This document shows, piece after piece, positions 1 through 6,960 of a stretch of DNA of 64,000 nucleotides. A program made the position numbers and the translations under genes. The stretch's first letter is position 1; each line of letters begins with the position of its first letter. Under the pieces are notes generated by a model. That model saw only the letters and a program-made list of their open reading frames with translations. It was not told where the DNA came from and did no database searches. This DNA is from Corynebacterium marinum DSM 44953 (GTDB taxonomy: Bacteria > Actinomycetota > Actinomycetes > Mycobacteriales > Mycobacteriaceae): positions 2,108,001 through 2,172,000 of the forward strand of contig NZ_CP007790.1 in assembly GCF_000835165.1 (NCBI RefSeq), written 5' to 3'.

Positions 1-2
1 GC

Positions 3-1571
3 GTCCGGCTGAAGTTCACCATCACGTGCCTGATCCTCGGCGTGATCGCCGTGGCCCTGTACCTGATCTGCTTCGCCAACGCACGCGAAGTCGTGCCTCG
101 CTCCCCGGGCAAGATCTCCTTCAGGTCCACCTTCGTCATGCTGAAGCAGAACCGTCCGCTGCTCATCCTCAGCCTCGGCGCGTTCTTCCTGTTGGCGGCG
201 ATCTTCACCATGAACGCCGTGGGCCTGTATTACGCCCGCTACGTGCTGGGCAACGCCGCCTGGTACACCTACCTCATGCTGGCCAACTCCGTCGGCACGA
301 TCGCCGTCGCGACGGTGGTGCCCACCCTCACCGTCCGGCTGGGCAAGCGCAACGGCTACATCGCCTGCGCACTGGTGGCGGTCCTCGGCTACTCCCTGGT
401 CTTCTTCATTCCGGCCGGCAACCTGCCCGTCGCCGTCTTCGCCTGGCTGCTGCTGGGCGTCGGCACGGGCGGCACCAACGCACTGATGTTCTCCATGCAG
501 GCGGACACCGTCGACTACGGCGAGTGGAAGGCGGGCATCCGCTCCGAGGGCGGCTCCTACTCCATCCTCTCCTTCATCCGTAAGGTCGGCCAGGGCCTCG
601 GCGGCTGGCTGGGCCTGGCCGTCATGGGCGCCATGGGATACGTCGCCATGGCGCCGGACCAGAGCGCAGACGCGCTGCAGGGCATCCGCATCTCCGCCGG
701 CCTCATCCCGGCCGTCCTCGCGATCCTGGCCATGGTCGTCCTCATCGCCTACCCGCTCGACGCCAAGCTGCACGCCCAGGTCGTCTCCGACCTCAACGAG
801 CGCCGCACTCAGGACGCCGTCGCGGAGACCAAGGCCGTCGACGTCGAGCGGGTCCGGGTTGACACGGTCGGTGACGGCCGCAGCACCCTGCTGCGCCGCG
901 CAGGCGACGCGAACCCGCCGATCCTCACCGTCTTCGGCCAGCGGGGCTCCGGCGCCAGCGAGATCGCCCCGATGCTGGCGAAGGCGCTCAACGTGCCCTA
1001 CATCGGCCAGAAGTTCGCCTCCGAGGAACTGACCCAGGTGGACCCGTCCGACCTCATCAGCGACTCCACCTTCGACCGTTGGCTGCGCACCGTGTCCTAC
1101 AGCGGTTCGCAGAACACCGACCTGGCCGCCGCGACCGAGATGTCCGCGAACCGGAAGATCGCCGCGGAGAACACGCAGCACGTTCTCGCGGCCGTCGACA
1201 AGGGCGGCGTGGTCCTGGGCCGCAACGGCGCACTGGTGCTGGGCAAGGTGGTCGGCGCGATGCACATCCGCCTGATCGCCCCGCTGGGCAAACGCATCGG
1301 GCGGGTGATCCACACGACCGGGTTGCTGGCCTCAGAGGCGGCCGAGCAGTGCCGGGCGGAGGACCGCATCCGTGCCGAAATGTCGCAGGCGCTCTACCGC
1401 TGGAACCCCAACAGCGACGAATCCTACGACCTGGTCATCAACACCGGTTCCATGACCTACCAGCAGATCGTGGACCTCATCGTGGACATGTACCAGCGGA
1501 AATACCCCGGGTACCAGTCCCTGCCGGGGTACGGATTCAGCGGAAACACTGGCCATGATGCTACCAATTGA
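3..1571 (+). CDS. GPH/MFS-type sugar:cation symporter fused to a cytidylate-kinase-like domain (5' partial)
   Basis: The reading frame is open from the window edge, so the N-terminus is missing. The first ~265 visible residues are hydrophobic membrane segments carrying the GPH (glycoside-pentoside-hexuronide) family signature DTVDYGEWKAGIRSEG in a cytoplasmic loop, as in glucuronide permeases. After a charged linker (~265-305) a soluble domain of ~200 residues begins with VFGQRGSGAS, the glycine-rich loop of the cytidylate kinase-like family (Cytidylate_kin_2), and continues with GVVLGRNGALVLG and RCRAED-like helices. The usual P-loop lysine is replaced by alanine, as is common in that family, so kinase activity is doubtful and a nucleotide-sensing or regulatory role is possible. 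manD and gntK follow, suggesting hexuronate or aldonate uptake. The fusion reads through in one frame without a stop. Confidence 0.85.
   Translation, partial: VRLKFTITCLILGVIAVALYLICFANAREVVPRSPGKISFRSTFVMLKQNRPLLILSLGAFFLLAAIFTMNAVGLYYARYVLGNAAWYTYLMLANSVGTIAVATVVPTLTVRLGKRNGYIACALVAVLGYSLVFFIPAGNLPVAVFAWLLLGVGTGGTNALMFSMQADTVDYGEWKAGIRSEGGSYSILSFIRKVGQGLGGWLGLAVMGAMGYVAMAPDQSADALQGIRISAGLIPAVLAILAMVVLIAYPLDAKLHAQVVSDLNERRTQDAVAETKAVDVERVRVDTVGDGRSTLLRRAGDANPPILTVFGQRGSGASEIAPMLAKALNVPYIGQKFASEELTQVDPSDLISDSTFDRWLRTVSYSGSQNTDLAAATEMSANRKIAAENTQHVLAAVDKGGVVLGRNGALVLGKVVGAMHIRLIAPLGKRIGRVIHTTGLLASEAAEQCRAEDRIRAEMSQALYRWNPNSDESYDLVINTGSMTYQQIVDLIVDMYQRKYPGYQSLPGYGFSGNTGHDATN
1554..1568 (+). promoter_or_regulatory. 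Candidate GntR1-type operator upstream of manD-gntK
   Basis: The 15-mer CATGATGCTACCAAT matches 12 of 15 positions of the C. glutamicum GntR1/GntR2 consensus as I remember it (TATGATAGTACCAAT). It lies over the last codons of the permease gene and ~110 bp before manD. gntK is a known GntR1/2 target in C. glutamicum, and a GntR-family regulator is encoded at 39577-40296 of this window. The assignment is inferred from sequence likeness only. Confidence 0.55.
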
Positions 1572-1675
1572 GGCATGATGTAGGCAGCGACCGTTCAACC
1601 TCCCCTGCGGATCCCCGCGGATCCCGCAACCCCCTCAGCCACCTCGGGCGCAGCCCGAAAAAGAAAGGATCGACA

Positions 1676-2911
1676 ATGTCCGCCAAGATCATCAAGGCCG
1701 AGGTCTTCGTCACCTCCCCCAGCCGCAACTTCGTCACCCTCCGCCTGACCACCGACGACGGCGTGATCGGCATCGGCGACGCCACCCTCAACGGCCGCGA
1801 GCTCGCCGTGGCCACCTACCTGCAGGAGCACGTCGCGCAGCTCATGGTGGGCCGCGACTCCCGCAACATCGAGGACACCTGGCAGTTCCTCTACCGCGCC
1901 GCCTACTGGCGCCGCGGCCCGGTCACCATGGCGGCCATCGCCGCCGTCGACATGGCGCTGTGGGACATCAAGGGCAAGATGGCCGGCATGCCGGTCTACC
2001 AGCTGCTCGGCGGCGCCTCCCGCACCGGCTGCCGCGCCTACGGCCACGCCTCCGGCACCGACACGGAGTCGCTGTTCGACTCCATCCGCTACGAGATGGA
2101 GCTGGGCTACAAGTCCATCCGCGTCCAGACTTCCGTGCCGGGCATCGAGAAGCTCTACGGCGTCGCCGCCCAGTCGCAGTCCTCGGGCGAGCGCTACGAC
2201 TTCGAGCCCGCCAACCGCGGCGACTGGCCCGTCGAGGAGGACTGGGACACCCGCGCCTACCTCCGCCACATCCCCACCGTCTTCGAGTCCGTGCGCAACG
2301 AGTTCGGCCCCGAGCTGCCCCTGCTCCACGACGGCCACCACCGCATGACCCCGCGCGAGGCCGCCCAGCTGGGCAAGTCCCTCGAGCCCTACGACCTGTA
2401 CTGGCTCGAGGACTGCACCCCGGCCGAGAACCAGGAGAACCTGCGCTACGTCCGCAGCCAGACCACCACCCCGCTGGCCATCGGCGAGGTCTTCAACTCG
2501 GTCTTCGACATCAAGGACCTCATCCAGGAGCAGCTCATCGACTACGTCCGCTGCGCCTCCACCCACTTCGGTGGCATCTCCCCGCTGAAGAAGGTGATGA
2601 ACTTCGCCGAGATGTACGGCATCAAGTCCGGCTTCCACGGCCCCACCGACGTCTCCCCCGTCGGCTTCGCCGCGCAGCTGCACCTGGGCCTGTCCATCCA
2701 CAACTACGGGCTCCAGGAGTACATGCCGCACTCGGACCTGACCAAGCAGGTCTTCCACGAGTCCCTCAGCTTCGAGGACGGCTACCTCCACCCGGGCGAC
2801 GCCCCGGGCCTGGGCGTCGAGTTCGATCCCGAGGCGGCCGAGAAGTTCCCCTACGCGCAGGCCTACCTCCCCTACAACCGTCTCGCCGACGGCACCGTCC
2901 ACAACTGGTGA
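1676..2911 (+). CDS. manD: D-mannonate dehydratase, enolase superfamily (ManD type)
   Basis: A 411-residue protein that should convert D-mannonate to 2-keto-3-deoxy-D-gluconate. The enolase-superfamily N-terminal cap (DATLNGRELAVA near residue 32) is followed by the TIM barrel with the three expected Mg ligands: Asp219 (HDGHH), Glu245 (WLEDC) and Glu271 (GEVF). Length fits ManD/RspA proteins (~400). The ATG at 1676 is chosen because AAAGGA lies 6 bases upstream and the homologous N-terminus starts there; the open frame extends further upstream without a good site. It overlaps or abuts gntK, so the two are probably co-transcribed. Activity on D-gluconate cannot be excluded, since ManD enzymes vary in specificity. 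Confidence 0.9.
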   Translation: MSAKIIKAEVFVTSPSRNFVTLRLTTDDGVIGIGDATLNGRELAVATYLQEHVAQLMVGRDSRNIEDTWQFLYRAAYWRRGPVTMAAIAAVDMALWDIKGKMAGMPVYQLLGGASRTGCRAYGHASGTDTESLFDSIRYEMELGYKSIRVQTSVPGIEKLYGVAAQSQSSGERYDFEPANRGDWPVEEDWDTRAYLRHIPTVFESVRNEFGPELPLLHDGHHRMTPREAAQLGKSLEPYDLYWLEDCTPAENQENLRYVRSQTTTPLAIGEVFNSVFDIKDLIQEQLIDYVRCASTHFGGISPLKKVMNFAEMYGIKSGFHGPTDVSPVGFAAQLHLGLSIHNYGLQEYMPHSDLTKQVFHESLSFEDGYLHPGDAPGLGVEFDPEAAEKFPYAQAYLPYNRLADGTVHNW

Positions 2912-2916
2912 GCCGC

Positions 2917-3405
2917 ATGACCCATCACATCGTGGTCATGGGGGTCTCCGGCTCCGGCAAGACGACCATCGGCAACCTCATCTCGGAGAAGCTGGATCTG
3001 CCCTACCGGGACGGCGATGACCTGCACCCGCAGGCCAACATCGACAAGATGGCTGCCGGAACGCCGCTCACCGACGAGGACCGCTGGCCCTGGCTCGAAC
3101 TCGTCGGGCAATGGCTCACCGACCACCCCGACGGCGGCGTCATCGGCTGTTCCTCCCTGAAGCGCTCCTACCGCGAGCTCATCCGGGAGGCTGCACCCGA
3201 GGTGAAGTTCGTTCACGTGCACGGCACCCGTGACGTGCTGGACAAGCGCATGTCGCGCCGTCCGGGCCACTTCATGCCGACCTCGCTGCTCGACTCGCAG
3301 CTGGAGACCCTGGAGGAGCTGGGCTCCGATGAGCCCGGCCGGGTCTTCGACATCGCCGACCCGGCCGACGTGCTGGCCGAGAAGGTCGTGGACTGGCTGA
3401 ACTAG
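2917..3405 (+). CDS. gntK: Gluconokinase (GntK/thermoresistant type)
   Basis: Phosphorylates gluconate to 6-phosphogluconate, feeding the pentose phosphate pathway. The 162-residue product opens with the Walker A loop GVSGSGKT (residues 9-16), followed by RDGDDLHP and a RRPGHFMP-type lid, all typical of the shikimate-kinase-like gluconokinases (usual length ~165-175). A GTG at 2908 overlaps the manD stop (GTGA) and could also be used; ATG 2917 leaves the normal N-terminus. Position directly behind manD, plus the GntR1-like site upstream, suggests joint control with hexuronate breakdown. Confidence 0.93.
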   Translation: MTHHIVVMGVSGSGKTTIGNLISEKLDLPYRDGDDLHPQANIDKMAAGTPLTDEDRWPWLELVGQWLTDHPDGGVIGCSSLKRSYRELIREAAPEVKFVHVHGTRDVLDKRMSRRPGHFMPTSLLDSQLETLEELGSDEPGRVFDIADPADVLAEKVVDWLN

Positions 3406-3415
3406 GAACCTGGCC

Positions 3416-3446
3416 CCGCGGCGTCGACAGCTTGTCGACGCCGCGG
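3416..3446 (+). terminator. Rho-independent-type terminator after gntK
   Basis: A perfect 14-bp inverted repeat, CCGCGGCGTCGACA and its complement, with a 3-nt loop, followed by TTGTCGTT. It separates the manD-gntK unit from the leaderless pncA promoter. Confidence 0.8.
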
Positions 3447-3453
3447 TTGTCGT

Positions 3454-3459
3454 TAGGCT
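3454..3459 (+). promoter_or_regulatory. -10 box TAGGCT of leaderless pncA promoter
   Basis: TAGGCT ends 7 bases before the pncA ATG, so transcription should begin at or next to the start codon. No Shine-Dalgarno sequence is present. Confidence 0.6.
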
Positions 3460-3466
3460 GGATTCC

Positions 3467-4030
3467 ATGAACAGTCCCAAAACCGCACTCGTCATCGTCG
3501 ACGTCCAGAACGACTTCTGCCCCGGCGGGACACTCGCCACCGGACGCGGCGACGATGTCGCCCGGAAGATCGGCGGACACCAGTCCGCCCGCGGCGCCGA
3601 CTACGCCCACATCGTGGCCACCCAGGACTGGCACATCGACCCGGGTGCCCACTTCTCCGACCACCCCGACTTCGTCGACTCCTGGCCCGTGCACTGCGTC
3701 GCCGGGTCCGAGGGCGCCGCCATGCACGAGGACGTGGACACCGGCACCATCGAGGCCTACTTCCGAAAGGGCGAGTACACCGCCGCCTACTCCGGATTCG
3801 AAGGTGCGGCGGACGGCGTGGCCCTGGCCGACTGGTTGAAGGAGCGCGGCGTCGAGAAGCTCGACGTCGTCGGCATCGCCACCGACCACTGCGTCCGCGC
3901 CACCGCCCTCGACGCCCTCGACGCCGGTTTCGAGGTCCGCGTGCTCACCGACCTGTGCGCCCCCGTCGACGAGGCCCGCGGCGAGGCCGCGCTGCAGGAG
4001 CTGGTGAAGGCGGGCGCCCAGCTGAGCTGA
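3467..4030 (+). CDS. pncA: Nicotinamidase
   Basis: Hydrolyses nicotinamide to nicotinate in NAD salvage; homologues also activate pyrazinamide. The 187-residue isochorismatase-fold protein has the catalytic triad Asp12 (VDVQNDF), Lys101 (RKGEY) and Cys142 (TDHCVRATA), and the metal ligands Asp54, His56 and His62 in QDWHIDPGAHF. Length matches PncA (~186). Transcription looks leaderless (TAGGCT just upstream). The partner enzyme PncB is encoded at 31050 and NadE at 44152 in the same window. Confidence 0.93.
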   Translation: MNSPKTALVIVDVQNDFCPGGTLATGRGDDVARKIGGHQSARGADYAHIVATQDWHIDPGAHFSDHPDFVDSWPVHCVAGSEGAAMHEDVDTGTIEAYFRKGEYTAAYSGFEGAADGVALADWLKERGVEKLDVVGIATDHCVRATALDALDAGFEVRVLTDLCAPVDEARGEAALQELVKAGAQLS

Positions 4031-4071
4031 TGGGCCGCGCGGCCGCGCACCCGGCTGGATATGGTGGGGTC

Positions 4072-4584
4072 ATGCCTACCCCTCATCGTCTCGTGGTCAT
4101 GCGGCACGCCAAGTCTTCGTGGTCCGCCCCGGAACCGGATCATCTTCGCCCGCTGAAGAAGCGGGGGAAGCGCGACGGCCTGGCGGCCGGGCAGTGGCTC
4201 GCGGACCACCTGGGACCGCTGGACCGTGTGCTCAGCTCACCCTCAGCACGGACCCGGCAGACCTGGGAACGTGCCCGGGCCGGCGGCGCGACAGCCGGCG
4301 AGGTCACCTTCCACGACCATCTCTACGGCGAGGGGGCGGGCGCATTCACCAGGCTGCTGCGCAAGCTGCCGGAATCGACCGGCACCGCGCTGGTGCTCGG
4401 GCACTGGCCCGACGTGGAGGAGCTGACCCGCAGCCTGGCGCCGCGCGACGGGCACCCCGGCTGGGAGAGCATGGACCGGAAATTCCCCACCAGCGCCATC
4501 GCGGTGCTGGAGATCCCGGTTCAGTGGGCTGAACTCGCGCCGGGAGTCGCCACGCTCGTCGACTACGTCGTCCCGCGGGGCTGA
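4072..4584 (+). CDS. Histidine phosphatase family protein (SixA-like)
   Basis: A 170-residue phosphoglycerate-mutase-fold phosphatase. The N-terminal RHAKSSW carries the nucleophilic histidine, SSPSARTRQTW supplies the second arginine, and LGHWPDVEEL carries the second histidine. The order and length resemble SixA-type phosphohistidine phosphatases; the substrate cannot be read from sequence. ATG 4072 is chosen because TATGGT at 4060-4065 ends 6 bases before it, implying a leaderless message; an upstream open frame has no other support. Downstream is the convergent DUF305 gene. Confidence 0.85.
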   Translation: MPTPHRLVVMRHAKSSWSAPEPDHLRPLKKRGKRDGLAAGQWLADHLGPLDRVLSSPSARTRQTWERARAGGATAGEVTFHDHLYGEGAGAFTRLLRKLPESTGTALVLGHWPDVEELTRSLAPRDGHPGWESMDRKFPTSAIAVLEIPVQWAELAPGVATLVDYVVPRG

Positions 4585-4590
4585 CGCCGG

Positions 4591-5211
4591 CTAAACCCCC
4601 GGCACCCCGCCGTAGAGCTCCTCCATCTCGCGCATCTCCGCAGTCTGGACCTCGATCATCTCGTTGGCCAGGTCGCGCAGGGACTGGTATCCGCCGTTGT
4701 CCACCTCGTCCTGGGTCATGCGGATGACCTCCTCGTGGTGGTGGTGCATGAGCTCGAGGAAGCGGGTGCGCAACTCTTCGCCCTGCAGGCGGGAGTAGGT
4801 GTCCATCACGGCGGGGTTGACCATGCCGTTGGCGATGTGGTGGGAGTGGAGTTCCATGTCGTCGTCGATCCGCCACTGGTCCGCGAGCGCGTTCATCCGG
4901 TTGTTCTCCCGTTGCTGACCGTCGCGGATCCGCTGCGCGAGATCGCGGACCTCGGGGTCCGCCACGTCGGAGGCGAGGAGGATGTCGGCCATGTCGATCG
5001 CCTGCTGGTGGTGCGGGACCATCATCCCCAGGAAGTGGATGTCGGTGTCGTTCGCCTCCGCGGGTATGTCGGCTGAGCGCTCGGACATCGCCGCCTCCAC
5101 GGTGGCGGTGGTCGAAGGGCCAGCCGTCGCGCGTTCCTCCGCCGGGGAACAGGCGGTGAGGAACGCTGCGGCGGCGAGGATGAGGGCGGCGTCGACAAGC
5201 GGGGTGCGCAT
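4591..5211 (-). CDS. DUF305 family lipoprotein
   Basis: A 206-residue secreted protein with a signal peptide ending in the lipobox LTAC (Cys19), so probably anchored on the outer face of the membrane. The mature part is the His/Met-rich DUF305 fold: HFLGMMVPHHQQAIDMA and ELMHHHHEEVIRM, duplicated four-helix ferritin-like halves often linked to copper handling. Function is not established; metal binding is inferred from the His/Met clusters. The start at 5211 places TAGGGT 8 bases upstream, again a leaderless arrangement. Confidence 0.85.
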   Translation of the reverse strand: MRTPLVDAALILAAAAFLTACSPAEERATAGPSTTATVEAAMSERSADIPAEANDTDIHFLGMMVPHHQQAIDMADILLASDVADPEVRDLAQRIRDGQQRENNRMNALADQWRIDDDMELHSHHIANGMVNPAVMDTYSRLQGEELRTRFLELMHHHHEEVIRMTQDEVDNGGYQSLRDLANEMIEVQTAEMREMEELYGGVPGV

Positions 5212-5251
5212 GGGCAACACCCTAGCCAACACCCCCGATATAAATCTATAT

Positions 5252-5530
5252 TTATGCGCGGCCGGCGAGCAGGCGCTGGAGCTCCTTGATCTCGTTGCTG
5301 CGCTTGCGGTTGCGCGCGACCACGAGGGCGACCAGGCCGACCACAGCGACGCCCACGCCGGCGAGGACCTTCTGCACCTGCGGGTCCTGGACCTTGGCGG
5401 TGACCCCCCGCTTCGCATCGTCAACCAGGTTCTGCGGCTTCGAGCGGGTCGCCAGCTCGTCGAGAGTGCCGGCCAGCTGACGACGGGTGCGCTCGATGTC
5501 TCGCTGGATATCGTTGATGTCTCGTGCCAC
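5252..5530 (-). CDS. DUF3618 domain membrane protein
   Basis: A 92-residue protein starting with a DUF3618 helix (INDIQRDIERTRRQLAGTLDELATR) and one C-terminal transmembrane segment (LAGVGVAVVGLVALVVA), followed by a basic tail. The GTG start at 5530 is preceded by GGAGA at a good distance; the longer open frame has no such site. DUF3618 proteins are common in actinobacteria and of unknown function. A longer relative is encoded at 19964-20566. It is divergent from bcp. Confidence 0.8.
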   Translation of the reverse strand: MARDINDIQRDIERTRRQLAGTLDELATRSKPQNLVDDAKRGVTAKVQDPQVQKVLAGVGVAVVGLVALVVARNRKRSNEIKELQRLLAGRA

Positions 5531-5602
5531 GTGGTTCTCCCAGTTCGATGAAGGACTTTTCGTACTCAGAGTAGTGTAACGCGACCTCGCCCCGCATGAC
5601 GG

Positions 5603-5608
5603 TATGGT
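5603..5608 (+). promoter_or_regulatory. -10 box TATGGT of leaderless bcp promoter
   Basis: TATGGT ends 7 bases before the bcp ATG with no ribosome binding site between, consistent with leaderless transcription. Confidence 0.55.
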
Positions 5609-5615
5609 GTAGGAC

Positions 5616-6092
5616 ATGACTGTTTCCTCACGTCTTGCCGAAGGCGACACCGCACCCGATTTCACCCTCCCCGACGACACCGGGCGGGCCGTGTCACTGA
5701 AGGACTTCGCCGGCGAACGTGTGCTCATCTACTTCTACCCGCGGGCCAACACGCCGGGCTGCACCACCCAGGCCTGCGACTTCCGCGACGCCATCGAGGA
5801 GCTCAACCACCTCGACGTCCACGTGGTCGGCATCTCCCCGGACACCCCCGAGAAACTCGCCACGTTCCGCGCCGACCACGACCTCAACTTCACGCTGCTC
5901 TCGGACGTCGACAAGCAGGTCATGACCGAGTGGGGTGCCTTCGGGGAGAAGAAGAACTACGGGAAGGTCGTCCAGGGCGTCATCCGCTCCACCCTCCTCG
6001 TCGAGCCGGACGGCACCATCGGCCTGGCCCGCTACAACGTCCGCGCCACCGGCCACGTCCCCCGCATCCTGCGCGAGTTAGCCGAAGCCTGA
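5616..6092 (+). CDS. bcp: Thioredoxin-dependent thiol peroxidase (Bcp/PrxQ)
   Basis: Reduces hydrogen and organic peroxides in the cytoplasm using thioredoxin. The 158-residue thioredoxin fold carries PRANTPGCTTQACDFRD, with peroxidatic Cys49 and the nearby resolving Cys54 of the atypical 2-Cys PrxQ class. Length matches Bcp. Its TGA shares its A with the ATG of the following TetR gene, so the two are translationally coupled, an arrangement I recall from other corynebacteria (bcp-fasR). Confidence 0.93.
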   Translation: MTVSSRLAEGDTAPDFTLPDDTGRAVSLKDFAGERVLIYFYPRANTPGCTTQACDFRDAIEELNHLDVHVVGISPDTPEKLATFRADHDLNFTLLSDVDKQVMTEWGAFGEKKNYGKVVQGVIRSTLLVEPDGTIGLARYNVRATGHVPRILRELAEA

Positions 6093-6748
6093 TGACCACG
6101 GAGACTCCCGCGCCGGAGCTCGAGGCCGGCCTGCTCGTCCCCCGCCGCCGCCCCGCGCAGGCCCGCAGCCGCGAGCGCTTCGACCGCATCCTCGCGGCCG
6201 CGCGCAGCGTACTTGTCGACGTCGGGTTCGAATCCTTCACCTTCGACGAGGTCGCCCGGCGCGCCGAGGTCCCCATCGGCACCCTCTACCAGTTCTTCGC
6301 CAACAAGTACGTCCTCATCTGCGAGCTCGACCGCGTCGACACCGCCGACACCGTCTCCGAACTGCAGAAATTCTCCGGCCGCGTGCCCACCCCGCAGTGG
6401 CCCGACATCCTCGACGAATTCATCGACCACCTGGCCCGCCTGTGGCGCGAGGACCCTTCCCGACGGGCCGTCTGGCATGCCGTCCAGTCGACGCCCGCGA
6501 CCCGTGCGACCGCCGCCGCCACCGAGAAGCAGATGCTCGACATCATCTCCTCCGTGGTGGCGCCGCTGTCCCCGGACTCCACCCCGGAGGAGCGCCTTCA
6601 GCTCGCCGGCCTGCTCATCCACACGGTGTCTTCGTTGCTCAACTACGCCATCCGCGACCTGGAGCGCGACGACGACACCTTCGAGTCCATCGTCACCGAG
6701 ATCAAACGGATGCTCGTCGCCTACCTCTTCGCGGTGGCGACGGCGTGA
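6092..6748 (+). CDS. fasR: TetR family regulator, probable FasR (fatty acid synthesis repressor)
   Basis: A 218-residue TetR regulator with an N-terminal helix-turn-helix (FTFDEVARRAEVPIGTLYQFF around residues 47-67) and an all-helical ligand domain. In C. glutamicum the TetR gene next to bcp is fasR, whose acyl-CoA-responsive product represses fas and acc genes; the order bcp-tetR-(acpS)-fas is retained here, so FasR is the best guess. Start ATG overlaps the bcp stop. The ligand and operator cannot be proven from this sequence. Confidence 0.75.
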   Translation: MTTETPAPELEAGLLVPRRRPAQARSRERFDRILAAARSVLVDVGFESFTFDEVARRAEVPIGTLYQFFANKYVLICELDRVDTADTVSELQKFSGRVPTPQWPDILDEFIDHLARLWREDPSRRAVWHAVQSTPATRATAAATEKQMLDIISSVVAPLSPDSTPEERLQLAGLLIHTVSSLLNYAIRDLERDDDTFESIVTEIKRMLVAYLFAVATA

Positions 6749-6770
6749 CCCGAGTCACTATCATGGGGGC

Positions 6771-6938
6771 ATGACCACCGACCCGAAGAACCCCGACCAG
6801 CAGCCCACCCCCATCGCCGACCCCGACGGCCGCCCCGGCCAGCAGCCCACCGACGTCCCCCAGCCCGAGGACCGCGCCGACCGCGATTCCTTCGACCACA
6901 AGGTGGCGGAAAACCCGCCCCGCGACGACGAAGTCTGA
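6771..6938 (+). CDS. Small acidic, proline-rich hypothetical protein
   Basis: A 55-residue ORF rich in Asp, Pro and Gln with no hydrophobic segment (QQPTPIADPDG, PQPEDRADRD, ENPPRDDEV) and predicted to be disordered. I do not recognise a family. It is called a gene because TATCAT ends 6 bases before the ATG, the same leaderless layout as neighbouring genes, and because it fills the gap between fasR and a convergent permease without overlap. Confidence 0.5.
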   Translation: MTTDPKNPDQQPTPIADPDGRPGQQPTDVPQPEDRADRDSFDHKVAENPPRDDEV

Positions 6939-6960
6939 CAGCCCTGGTGCCGGCGGCGGA

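Noticed and set aside
1595..2902. 435-codon minus-strand frame over manD
   Set aside because: Val/Gly/Glu-rich antisense artefact of the manD codons.
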